Below are positions 52,311 to 62,712 of a stretch of DNA of 64,000 nucleotides, in pieces. Origin of the DNA: Setoptus koraiensis (lineage: Eukaryota > Arthropoda); contig CM106585.1 of the NCBI GenBank assembly GCA_048013815.1, forward strand, positions 2,108,001-2,172,000, in the 5' to 3' direction. Position numbers and translations under genes: made by a program. The notes beneath the pieces were generated by a model. The model was not told where the DNA came from. It worked only from the letters and a program-made list of their open reading frames with translations, and did not search any database. Every line of letters begins with the position of its first letter. The first letter of the stretch is position 1.

Positions 52311-53330
52311 GCCCAAAATGACTGAAAATAATTCAATGATGACCACTAGCAAATACAATCTGATTTCATGAGTTGCTTGACCACAGCAACACTACTACTT
52401 TTGGCCCCGTTAGTTTGGCCAGCCATTTTGGCTACGTCGCCCACAGATCCACTGTCCGTAGACAACTCAGCGCTGGCTGCACGAAACTCAATTGTCAACA
52501 ATGCCACAATCAGATTGAAATCACCAGCGCCAACAGCAACAGCAGCAACCACAGCAAGTAACAACAGTGACATCAAGTCAAATAACAGCACTGAAACAAC
52601 TACTACGACAACAACAAAACGATCGGACAAACAAGATCTGAGGCAAGCTGGCTCGGTGATTGGCGCACTCGGCAAGAGAATGCAACACGAGTTTATGTCG
52701 CGCATCCACTCACTCAAAGATCTAATTAAGAAGCCCAGCGAACCGGAAGTTGTGAAAGTGACAGTGTTGCCAATAGACGAAGCCAAGTCGGCTTTTGTGA
52801 AGAAATCGCTCAGTCTGGCCAGTGAATCCATCGACGACAAACAGCAAACTTCTGCAACAAACAACAACAAGCAATTGAGTGACAATCTACCAGCTATCGA
52901 TACATCTAACGTGCAACAACAACAAGACAACGAATTCTTTGGCGGCCGAACGGCAAGCAGCGAAGAAAGAGAGACCAACAACGAGAAAAAGAAGGGCAAA
53001 AAGAGGCGCGCATCCGCGGACAAGACAACTAAATCGCGAGACAGCCCGTCCGCTTCAGCCAAAACTCAACAGGCGCAACAGTCCGCAGGTAACGCAGCAA
53101 CTGGGGCCGTCGGTGGTGGGGCCGTTGCTGCAGAGGCCGTTGCTGCAGAGGCCCCGGTTGCGGCTAACGCGGCCGCTGCTGGTGCGCGAGCGGGAGCGAT
53201 GGGGGCCGCCGGCAAGCAAGCTGCCGGCCATAGTCATGACAAACATAAATACAAGAAGGAGCCGGTTGTGGTAAATCAAGAGCACAAGCACCAACATCAA
53301 GACTTGCACACTTATCAGAATCCCAAGGCC
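52308..53330 (+). repeat. Partial segmental duplication of the His-rich gene
   Basis: Closely matches 44885-45490 joined to about 47676-48104 of the His-rich gene, with scattered substitutions, and with the roughly 2.2 kb between those points missing. Similarity starts sharply at AAGCCCAAAAT and runs into the scaffold gap at 53331. The join lies in CAACAA-type sequence present at both ends of the missing part, which suggests a slippage or microhomology deletion. It could be a true tandem copy or an assembly of a second allele. Confidence 0.85.
52368..53330 (+). CDS. Short paralogue of the His-rich secreted protein, lacking the His-rich core (3' end in gap)
   Basis: 321 codons visible. Signal peptide MSCLTTATLLLLAPLVW, then the same N-terminal segment as the long gene (MQHEFMSRIHSLKDLIKKPS, VTVLPIDEAKSAFVKKSLS), a direct jump from SNV to QQQQDNEFFGGR, the Lys/Arg-rich and Ala/Gly-rich segments, and the start of the C-terminal His-rich stretch (HKHQHQDLHTYQNPKA) before the gap. 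The reading frame is intact throughout despite many differences from the long copy, including non-synonymous ones and a changed Ala/Gly block (AVAAEAVAAEAP), so it has probably stayed a working gene. Upstream homology to the long gene is out of frame, which fixes the start at this Met. If real, it makes a protein that shares both ends with the long form but no metal-binding-type core. Confidence 0.6.
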
Positions 53331-53830
53331 NNNNNNNNNNNNNNNNNNNNNNNNNNNNNNNNNNNNNNNNNNNNNNNNNNNNNNNNNNNNNNNNNNNNNN
53401 NNNNNNNNNNNNNNNNNNNNNNNNNNNNNNNNNNNNNNNNNNNNNNNNNNNNNNNNNNNNNNNNNNNNNNNNNNNNNNNNNNNNNNNNNNNNNNNNNNNN
53501 NNNNNNNNNNNNNNNNNNNNNNNNNNNNNNNNNNNNNNNNNNNNNNNNNNNNNNNNNNNNNNNNNNNNNNNNNNNNNNNNNNNNNNNNNNNNNNNNNNNN
53601 NNNNNNNNNNNNNNNNNNNNNNNNNNNNNNNNNNNNNNNNNNNNNNNNNNNNNNNNNNNNNNNNNNNNNNNNNNNNNNNNNNNNNNNNNNNNNNNNNNNN
53701 NNNNNNNNNNNNNNNNNNNNNNNNNNNNNNNNNNNNNNNNNNNNNNNNNNNNNNNNNNNNNNNNNNNNNNNNNNNNNNNNNNNNNNNNNNNNNNNNNNNN
53801 NNNNNNNNNNNNNNNNNNNNNNNNNNNNNN
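53331..53830. other. Scaffold gap (500 N)
   Basis: Exactly 500 N, so true length unknown. It hides the 3' end of the short His-rich copy and the last exon part of RUNDC1. The apparent open frames that cross it on either strand are artefacts. Confidence 0.99.
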
Positions 53831-53831
53831 A

Positions 53832-55582
53832 CAGCGAGCTTTGATTGGTTCATGCCAGCACAAACAAACGCTCTGAAATGAGAATCTGGGCCACGCTTAT
53901 GTTTCGATAATCTAATTAAAATATCATCAATAGCCAATAGAAGAGCCTGTTTAGAGGACATTTTCAGTGTACCTATCGAATTGAGATTAAAACTCTTGCT
54001 TAGTGTCTTAGCCGATGATACATTAAATTGAGTATTGCTACGGGATTGGTAGTATGTTTCTATCACATTCCAAACATGAGGCTTGGATTGATTGCTAGTT
54101 TTTGTTCCTGGTAAGCAAGTTAACGAGGACAACAGATATAACGGATCAAAATAGGAACCAATGTTGTTGGAATCCTCAATTAGACCATAATTAAGTAGAT
54201 CTCTAATGGATGAAGCCAGGTGCTTACGAACAACGGTGGTAAATCTTTGCGATATAGAATTCATTCTTTGAGATTCAATGGGTCGCTCAATTTTTGTATT
54301 TGATTCTGTCGACATCAGTTGCTTGTCTTGAACGCTGACTGAATTGTTATTATCCGGTGTCTCAGTCACATTATCTTGTTTATCAATAATTATCATATTG
54401 CTGTGTTTATTATCACCAATATCGTGAGTTTCTATTGCTGATAGTTGCTGTTTATCAATGCTCTCGATTGAATTCTCATCTCCATCATCGCTGTTACTCG
54501 GGACAGTTGATAATTTTAACGTTTCTCCTATCGAGTCACTATTCTTCTTATCATTTGTAGCATCAACAATAGAGCAATTGCTTAATTCAGAGAATACTTC
54601 ATCCTTATTCTTATCTGTACCATCCTGTGTATTGTCACTAATGGATCGAATTTGTTTGTTATATGCAAGATTATCATTATTATTAGTGTCTATTTCACGA
54701 GGCAGTTGACTCTGACGACTCACTGGCATATCGAACGCTGCTGCAGCATCTATAACTTCCTGGATAGAAAATTTCAGTCTCTCTTGTAGCGGATAGATAT
54801 CTTCATTAGTAGGCTGGCATGTAGATGAGGATGAGTTGGTATTTGTTTTGGAACGCTGACAATTTTTCGATTGATTAACATTAATATTCAAACAACCAAA
54901 TTGAGCCACTGTCAACACTTGCAAGATTGTCAATATACGTTTAACTATTTTCGATGATGCCGATGTTGCTTGATCAATACTGGGCTCTGTTGATGACTGA
55001 TCCACATAGCTGGCCTTATGATTACCATCGAATATAAATCCTTTCAAGAAGTCGTGCGAGGATGGACCGTTATCCGTATTACCGCTAGTGGCATTTTTAG
55101 TTTTGTTATTGTTGTTGGCCATGTAGTTTGTAACAAATTGACCGTGCATCAAACAATTACAAACTTTTTTGATATCAATCTTATCATCAACTCCGTGCAA
55201 GAATGCTATATAACGTTCAAGATCTGTTATTTGTGTTTTAAGCTGATCCACTAGATGCTCTTTCATAATAATAGGATTGATCAATTCCGTTAGCTCTTCA
55301 TCTACCTTCTTCTTGAGATCGTCGGGTCCCAGGCGGTCCAATTCATCGAAATTCAATGACAGTTTGCTTTTAAGCTGATTTATTATCACAGTTTGCCTCT
55401 CTAAAAGATCCGACGATGGTAAACATTGCAATTGTCCCGTTTGGTACGCGTACCGTTCCAATTCCTTCAATTGTAATTTAAGCTTCTCAATCAATTCTAC
55501 ATGTTTTATGTTCTGATTGAACACTTGTGCAACTTGTGCAACCATGGGTTCCTCATTGTTGGTTGTTGGCGCTGTTGTTGTT

Positions 55583-55613
<31 letters not shown>

Positions 55614-55839
55614 TTGGTGTTGTTGTTGTTGGTGCTGTTGCCGTAGAAACGGGGGCAACGTTTGTATTGGTATCATCCGGCTCTTTGTTTTTGTCACAAC
55701 AATTCGTTGTATCCTGTAATTGTGATTCATCCTGTTGTGAGCCATTGACAGCCTGTGATTGTGGCGCTGCTGTTGCTGGTGGTTGTAATGGCAGCTCCAA
55801 TTGTGTTTTGTCCGCTACTACAACAGGCTGCTGATCCAT
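53832..55839 (-). CDS. RUNDC1: RUN domain-containing protein 1 (3' end missing in gap)
   Basis: 669 residues visible. N-terminus is Gln/Thr/Ala low-complexity (to about 95). Then comes the family-specific coiled-coil region (about 105-215): QLKLQLKELERYAYQTGQLQ, LERQTVIINQLKSKL, FDELDRLGPDDLKKKVDEEL and LKTQI.DLERYIAFLH. After a long Asn/Asp-rich linker, the RUN domain starts near 535 with HLASSIRDLLNYGL and YLLSSLTCLPG, and reaches KQALLLAIDDILIRLSKHKR and AFVCAGMNQSKLA, where the sequence meets the gap. Roughly 60-70 residues of the RUN domain are missing. Mammalian RUNDC1 has been linked to p53 regulation and to control of autophagosome-lysosome fusion. The frame that continues through the N run into the neighbouring His-rich copy is false. 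Confidence 0.88.
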
Positions 55840-58800
55840 CTCTGGTTGTTGGGTCTATTATTATTGAGTATCATCAATAGTTGCAGTTGCAATATTGAAG
55901 AGCATTATAAATAATAATAATATGGTAATATGATGGTAATATGATGATAATATGATGATAATGCCAGCGACATACAACGCAAACAAATCATAACAAGCAC
56001 AGGTGACATAGAGTGAGTGTTGTGACGAATAAAACCAGAAGATATGTGTTTACCATAGGCACCAATGGGCATCGGCTATGGCCGTAAACTGTGTGTGTGT
56101 GTGTGTGTGTGTGTGCGTACTTGCTAACTGCCACTATGCACTATGCGCGCTGTGCTAGTGCCACAGTCAATGCACTACATGAATGCATTACGTGCGTTAT
56201 GTGACTGGCGCCATTACTTGCCATCACCACTAACCTGCGCAATCTCTCTCGTGAACTCTCTCTCTCTCCCTCACTGTTTGTATTACATAATACTGTGTAT
56301 ATTACATAATACATACACGGCCAAAGCAACATCTGCAAACATATGTTGGTACGCGTACGCTCCATTGTGACGGCTAATCCGTGCCAAGCACACACACACG
56401 TACACACACACACAAACACACACAGACACACACAACTCGGCAAGCTAGCTGGATGGGCGCATTAACGTAAACTAGGCCACACTAGACATAACAATTTTAT
56501 TATTATTGCTATTGTGTGTGTCTGTTTATCTGTCAATGGTACTAAAAAGTTTGACAAACGATATAACGAACGAACGAACGAATGTGTGTGTGTGTGTGTG
56601 TGTGTGTGTGGTTGCTTTGTCCAGTTTCAATGACTTTCTTTCCTCGCTAGATGATTCTTTACTACGTGATGAGTTATTGTTGTTGAGCAATGATTCACAA
56701 TACAAGCAACGTTACCTCAACCTGTGTACGAGTACAATCGCATGAGGGTCAGTTGAAAAGTTTTCATGGTAGCCATATTGTTCACTGCGAAACATCGTTG
56801 CAAACCCAGTGGTGCTAGTGGTAGCAGCGGTAGTGGTTGTGATAGTGGAAGTAGTGGTGGAAGTAGTGGTTGTGGCAGTACTGGTGGTAGTGGCACTGTG
56901 GGGGACAGGTGCAAATTGAATGGTGATGAAGTAGTGTGACCATAGAGTCGACTGTCACGAGGCACACAAACCAGAGGCAGAGCCGGGAATTGTTTATTAC
57001 GTTTATGTAATGTTTGTTTGGACGGAATCACAGAAATGTGCACAACAATCAACAAGCAACCAACTGAAAGTTGTGCGATTGAATATACAACAAGATGAAT
57101 TAATAATATACAGTAGTATGCTCATGACGATAAAGAAATAATAATAAAAGCTGCTGCATAATACAACAGCTCAACTAATATGGCTAGCAGTTGATGGATA
57201 TCACAGTCTCCACCATTGCCGGCGTGTATATATGACACAACAACTTGGCGTGACCTTACAACGAACGACTGCATCACAATGATAGCCACAATCAACATGG
57301 TGAAATGTATTTCACTTACGCCACTCGGTCACCACTATATAGGCAACATTATACGAAACGATAGACTATATAAGTGATATGTAAATGGGCCCCAGTTTGC
57401 GCTAGTTCCACCATGACCATCATGATGGACACACAAGTTGCATAGATGGGCAAAATTTGACAAGACCAGCTCATAGGAGAGCAAGATTTTCGTCGTCTGG
57501 CTCATTGAATGATTCTGGGCCATTGAAGCGAGCTGGCATCTGGAGCTAGCTGGCTGGAATGTTGTTGCATAGTGTTGAGTGAGTCAAAAGTAGCTCGATC
57601 ATGTCATAAACAGACGACTCAATTGAACGCTCTTTGATTTCGTTCATTGTGTCGCTTGGTTAAGTGAGCAAAAAAACATGCAAGCAATTTATGTCGTTAG
57701 AGCGGCCCTGCATAAATTGTATTAGCAGCATGTGTATCATATACACACGATTGCAGAATTGCCAATTTGTTTGGCGATGTCCACACCGTTATAATATATT
57801 ATATCTTGCTATAATGATTGCGCATATGGCTGGACAAAAACAAGAACAAGAAGCGCCCGTTTGGTGGCATCTGGCCCCATGACACTGTCATTTATATTTA
57901 TATGGTGCCCGCTATTTTGGCATATTTTTCAGCACACACACACTGACATAATTGAACAGGCAGGAGATCTCGACACACAACTGGCCCAAATCTAAAGTCA
58001 TAATGCTTTAATGGGCAATTTATCTCCAGGTTTCTTTCAGGCTATGCCATCAGTTAGTTGTCAAGTGAGCTCAAGTTGAGAGAATAAAAATTATTGAGTA
58101 GTAGCAGTTTCATCGAGTTAGTGCCTAGTATCATTGCCTAGTCAGTCATGCGCACCACTCACCCAGTCAGCCACCGAGCCACCAGCCAGAGAGGTGAGCT
58201 CGCTAGACGTGGGCACCTAGTTGCGCTTGCTTCTTTCGTCAACCAGCTGTAGATGGTTGGTTGAAAAAGAAAATGATGCCAGCTATAAGAGATAATAATG
58301 CCATCAATAACAATAGCAACAACAGTCCAGCATTGTTATCGACGACCCCAATCATTTCGGACCAGCAACCAAAATCTCTATTATTCGCAACACTTATCGG
58401 TGAATAACTAATAATAGTTGTGCGCCTCATATATGGTCGTATTTTCGGCAGGCTGGTTCGCGTCACACTTTAGAAGCCAACAATATATTCCAACACACAT
58501 TGTCCACAACTATAGCCTGCTTAATCTCGTCTTGTCAATCTTGCCTCATCTCACTATGAAAATAAGATAATGCTCCTTGATGTATGAGCATACATTTACA
58601 TCGAATATTCAATAATTCTTCCATTATTCTCATAAGTAACAGGCCATCCAATCAAATACTTGAATATATTGATGAAATAGTGACACAATTGTAACACAAC
58701 GTCATCCATGCTCCATTTATCATGTGGTTGTTGTTGTTGCATCACCACAGTAATAAATTAGCCAAATTATATTCGTATGTACATCTTACATTATGTCACA

Positions 58801-58913
58801 TCGTTCCGATTGAATGCTATTAATAGGAGATTCTTGCAAGATCCCCAAAAGCACTGATTTTCTAATTTAGCTTCCATTGAGCACTAATTACCACCATTGT
58901 GTGCATAGCGACA
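55840..58913. other. Noncoding, microsatellite-rich spacer between RUNDC1 and the FERM gene
   Basis: No firm gene. GT/CA runs at 56091-56116, 56389-56436 and 56583-56611, CT-rich tracts near 56245-56275 and a degenerate GTAGTG array at about 56805-56895. One minus-strand frame (58430-58239, ATG start, 63 aa) ends in a strong hydrophobic segment (GLLLLLLLMALLSLIAG) like a tail anchor, but nothing else supports it. Confidence 0.5.
58239..58430 (-). CDS. Possible small single-pass membrane protein
   Basis: 63 aa from an ATG, with a C-terminal hydrophobic stretch of about 22 residues (GLLLLLLLMALLSLIAGIIF) and a short polar tail. Part of the Leu run comes from a CAA/AAC-type repeat on the plus strand, so it may be chance. 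No relative recognised. Confidence 0.15.
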   Translation of the reverse strand: MRRTTIISYSPISVANNRDFGCWSEMIGVVDNNAGLLLLLLLMALLSLIAGIIFFFNQPSTAG

Positions 58914-61900
58914 ATGAGCGAGCAATGTCCACAATCATCATCGAAAAAAAGAAATGTTTTACATAGATTGAAAATATTCCACAGTAACTCTTCGAATGCG
59001 TCTCAGGTAACGCCTGGTGACAACACAATAGCAGCAGATCAAAGCAAACATAAACTTGGCAAAATGATAATATTGCCTGTAAAATGTCACATCAAATCAG
59101 TTCAAGGCGAATTGATGCGCGAGATTACGATTCATGTAAGTCATAAATTAATAGTACCTTGTTATCTTCATCCTACAAGCCTCCTGCAAAAAAACTTGTT
59201 ATGCAAAATTATCTGATGTAACATGTTTATTCTGTGACAAATTATGTGCTGCGATTAGAAACACCATACTGGTCAGTATTTGTTGGGTAATCTCAGAGAG
59301 GCTCTCAATCTATTGGATACAAAATGTTTTGGACTCAAAATAGCTGGTCACATTGACGATCAAGAGGATCTAGTGAAATCGGTGAGTTATAACCACTTTT
59401 CATCCATCAATTATCTCTTCCTATTTGCACATACAAACTCTAGAAACCCGTTATAATAATAATAATTTGATTTAATAATAATTGTCATCCTCAATAATCA
59501 AATAGCGTTGGATCGATCTCTCACTGTCGGTGTACAAACAAATTAAAGGTGAGAACTATAGCTTTCAACTTTTTAACAACTTTTATAACTAATCTAAACA
59601 TCTCTAGTAATGTAGATTGACTGTTTTGTTGCTATTTACTCTCTTATATTCAGAGCTCAGGAAACATATCAACATCTGGCAGGATGACGATACCAAAGAA
59701 ACACATTGTGTCGTTTTCTATTTACGTCTCAAGTTTTATCCTCCAAATCCTTACCGCATCAATGATGTATTTACTCAAAACTATTTGTGGTTGCAACTTC
59801 GAAGAGATTTGCGAGTAGGAAAGTTGACTAGTACATTTAACAACATGGCTACTCTTGCAGCTTGCATCCTACAATGTAAGTCTCCCTGTTTCTTTTTGAG
59901 TCTCACTAACTGACTATTTTTTTAAATATAATACAATGTACTATATCTCTTTCTTCGCCTATTGTCGCTTATATTGTAGTTGAATTTGGTAACTATTCAG
60001 ATCTATCGACATTGGACATGAACCAATATTGCTCTCGCATTCAAATACTACCAAATCAAAAATCCATTGAGAGATTAATTATACAAATTCATCAAACCGA
60101 ATTGTGTGACATGACTGCTCAGCAAGCTCAAATGCATTTCCTCGAAGTGTAAGTAAAAGTGTTCTTCGCTTTATTCTAAGCCCCACTTAGGCCCATGACC
60201 ACCCGTTGCAATTACAAAACTAATCAATGACAACTTTATTTACTTTGTAAAACTATTTCTAAATTATGTTGTGTCCTCACCACAGGGCCGTCACTCTGGA
60301 AACATACGGATTTGACTATTACCCAGTGAGAGATCACCAAAAACAAAGGGGCATGCTTTTGGGCTTTAATTATGCTGGCATAAAAACCATCAGAAACGGC
60401 CGAGTGCTACATCATTTTAAGTGGCACTCTATTCGCAAGATTACATACGAGAGACGCATGATTATTCTACATACATCCATTGACAACGTAAGCTACACAC
60501 CTGTCCACAGTCTTGCTATTATGTTTGGAACTGAGTTTATTCTAGCTTAGATTGTAACTTTTGTCTATTCTATTCCATTATGTTTATCTATTACCTTTTT
60601 CTATGAACAGAAAAAACAAATCATTGGATTCAAGTGCCCCTCTCTGAATGACTGCAATAATTTGTACCATAGACTTTTGGAACAAAGATACTTCTTTACG
60701 TAAGTGTTTCATGATGGCTAACTTTCCTATGATTTCAATCTATCTATCGATCAGCTTAATCAATTAATTAATCATAAATTGCATGAATCATTATTGTTTG
60801 ATATTTGAAATCATTACATTCAGTATTGATTTGGTGTCCTTTGAAGCTTGCTTGAAGAGATCTTGCCTACGCCAATCAATGTCAACAGATGAATACAGAA
60901 GACTAAGTAGGCAAAGTTTGAATTGTAGTTCAACAAATTCTGTATATCCCAGTAGTCGAGATTATTCGTACTCTTACAATAACAACAACAACAACAACGT
61001 CTATAATAGAAATAATATACATAGATATGATCATGAAGAGAGGGCAGCTTCTGGTAGTAGCAATGTTCCCAGTTCCAGATTTCGACTGACCAACACTGTG
61101 TCGGATCATTCTTTAAGCAGCGGTCTACATAGTCATACCTTGAGACGATTTCAAGCTAAATTGCAGCGCCAACATTCAGTATTCTTTGCCGATAGCAGAG
61201 CCACTAGTCCAGTTTTTGTCGAGGATTATGAGGATAGAGATGAGCCCTCTAATTGCAATTATTATTCGAGACATTACCAATCATCTAATCAGGATGAAGA
61301 ATTTGTTAATAAGCAGCAATTAAAAAGGACAAATTTGTCACCAGCCGGTGAATCGATATCAACAATGTCATCGATGCCATCAAGAACTGTATCATTTAGT
61401 CAGATATCTCAGCTATCTAATGATGATTCCGATCCAGCCTTAATTAACTGTTTCATGTCAGATGATTCTAGCTCGGACGGCACAACGGAGGAATCTTCAA
61501 CTAGAAAATGTTTGCTCCTTAAACACAGACACTGCTCTAGAGAACAAGATATGGTTGAGAACACACTTGAAGTTGATGCCGACATCAGCAATAAGCGTCA
61601 ATCTCGTTGTTGGACGATTAACGTTGACCAGGTAAAACAATGCTCAAAGTATATATTAGTTAAAATATGGTTTCCTATTGTATTTACAGCGCAACGAGTT
61701 CCTTTTTTGGTATCTAGAGGCCACTCCAAACTCAGAACAATACATGACAGCTCATCATTATTCGTAACTGAAAATATTCGTCACATTGCGATGCCGTTGA
61801 GGTCAATGATGATAAACAGCAATGAAGCAAGCAACAACCGCCAGATATTAATCAATATAATGAAATTGGGTGTGATAATATTATTATTTCAAATGTCTTG

Positions 61901-61949
61901 CATTGTGACAAGACCCTTATTTGATTGCTTATTTGACAGGTTATTCTGA
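58914..61949 (+). CDS. FERM-domain protein, FRMD3/FRMD5-like
   Basis: Spliced. Exons 58914-59135, 59259-59381, 59506-59548, 59654-59875, 59980-60148, 60286-60487, 60611-60699 and 60824-61631, all GT-AG and in phase, then 61690-61763 and 61820-61949 as my best 3' model (693 aa). FERM domain about residues 50-355: F1 (VKCHIKSVQGELMREITIH, CFGLKIAG), F2 (LYLRLKFYPPNPYRINDVFTQ, ACILQFEFGNY) and F3 (LETYGFDYYPVRD, LLGFNYAGI, IIGFKCPSLNDCNNLY). F3 is most like FRMD5/FRMD3 (LETYG.D..P..D...LGF..AG). A Ser-rich tail follows and, in the preferred model, a hydrophobic end (LGVIILLFQMSCIV), as in FRMD3/5. FERM proteins tie membrane proteins to cortical actin. If only the 61632-61689 intron is removed, the protein instead ends at 61767 after MTAHHYS. 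AATAAA at 61968-61973. Confidence 0.85.
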
Positions 61950-61964
61950 TATCAATTGTTTATG

Positions 61965-61973
61965 TTTAATAAA
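61965..61973. terminator. Shared bidirectional poly(A) region of the FERM and SIKE genes
   Basis: TTTAATAAA reads AATAAA on the plus strand (61968-61973) and the common variant ATTAAA on the minus strand (61965-61970). It lies between two convergent stop codons 50 bases apart, so one 9-base stretch could serve both transcripts. Confidence 0.45.
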
Positions 61974-61998
61974 AGTTAACTAAATGTAAAACCATTTT

Positions 61999-62547
61999 TC
62001 ACACCTTCATATTGGATATACCGAGTAGTTCTCTCAAACATTGATTCTCTGCTTGAAGCCTGGTCAAGAGCTCCATGAAATTGTTGTGGTTGTTGTCATC
62101 TATGTTTATGGCCTCCTTCATGACTGTGGCCATCTCAACAATCTTTTCTGTTTTTTCATTTACCTCACTTGTCTTGTCTATATTGCCACTAGGAGCTAGT
62201 TCCCTCTTGTTCAATTCTAACAGTTGTGTCACTTGTGCTCTGTATTTAGACATTATTAGATCTAAAGCCATCTGATGGTCCTCTAAAGAGTATTTGAGTT
62301 CCTTATTCTCTTGCTCCAGATATCTTATCTGACAGTGCTCACGCTGTATAGAATCTATAATGGAATTTCTCAAATTGAAATTTGTTTGTGAGTTTATCGC
62401 TTTGGCGTGCTCCTCATATTCCTTCATCAATGTTAGTTTAGTGTGTAAATCTTGCGCTGAGTTGAGAACATTCTTAGAAATATTGTCGCAATCTTCCAAT
62501 TGGGCACAAACCCTTTTGGCCAGTTCGATCCCGTTTGTAGCGGTCAT
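61999..62547 (-). CDS. SIKE1/FGFR1OP2 family coiled-coil protein (STRIPAK component)
   Basis: 182 aa, one exon, mostly coiled coil. Family signatures are clear: IIDSIQREHCQIRYLEQENK, ENKELKYSLEDHQMALDLIM and SKYRAQV, then a C-terminal block VEMATVMKEAINIDD and LQAENQCLRELLGI. In mammals FGFR1OP2 and SIKE1 are interchangeable subunits of STRIPAK, the striatin-PP2A complex that restrains Hippo-type (MST/GCK) kinases; Drosophila has one homologue, Fgop2. The protein is somewhat shorter than human FGFR1OP2 because of a reduced middle linker. An E2F/CHR-type element lies about 145 bases upstream of the start codon. Confidence 0.9.
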   Translation of the reverse strand: MTATNGIELAKRVCAQLEDCDNISKNVLNSAQDLHTKLTLMKEYEEHAKAINSQTNFNLRNSIIDSIQREHCQIRYLEQENKELKYSLEDHQMALDLIMSKYRAQVTQLLELNKRELAPSGNIDKTSEVNEKTEKIVEMATVMKEAINIDDNNHNNFMELLTRLQAENQCLRELLGISNMKV

Positions 62548-62689
62548 TTTATACCTTTTAGTAGTGATAAATGGTAGTGATTACATAAATGATTTCTATG
62601 AAAATAAATAAACGTAAACAAATCAATGAATATTTGATTTGTTTACTTTCAATTTTCCAACATCGAACAGTTGTCGAAGTAAAAGAAGT

Positions 62690-62704
62690 GGCGCGAAATT
62701 TGAA
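62690..62704. promoter_or_regulatory. E2F + CHR hybrid element (GGCGCGAAA-TTTGAA)
   Basis: GGCGCGAAA is the exact complement of TTTCGCGCC, a canonical E2F site, and is directly followed by the CHR hexamer TTTGAA; a reversed CHR (TTCAAA) follows at 62707-62712. This E2F/LIN-54 hybrid arrangement is known from DREAM/DRM target promoters. It lies upstream of the SIKE-family gene (minus strand) and could also serve a plus-strand gene to the right. Confidence 0.5.
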
Positions 62705-62712
62705 AGTTCAAA

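Noticed and set aside
53164-55839. One 891-residue minus-strand frame joining RUNDC1 to the antisense of the His-rich copy
   Set aside because: It crosses 500 N that translate to unknown residues. Only 53832-55839 is supported as coding; the rest is the complement of the duplicated gene.
56506-56745. Frames over GT/CA microsatellites in the RUNDC1-FERM spacer
   Set aside because: Cys-Val or Thr-His runs from dinucleotide repeats; no protein features.
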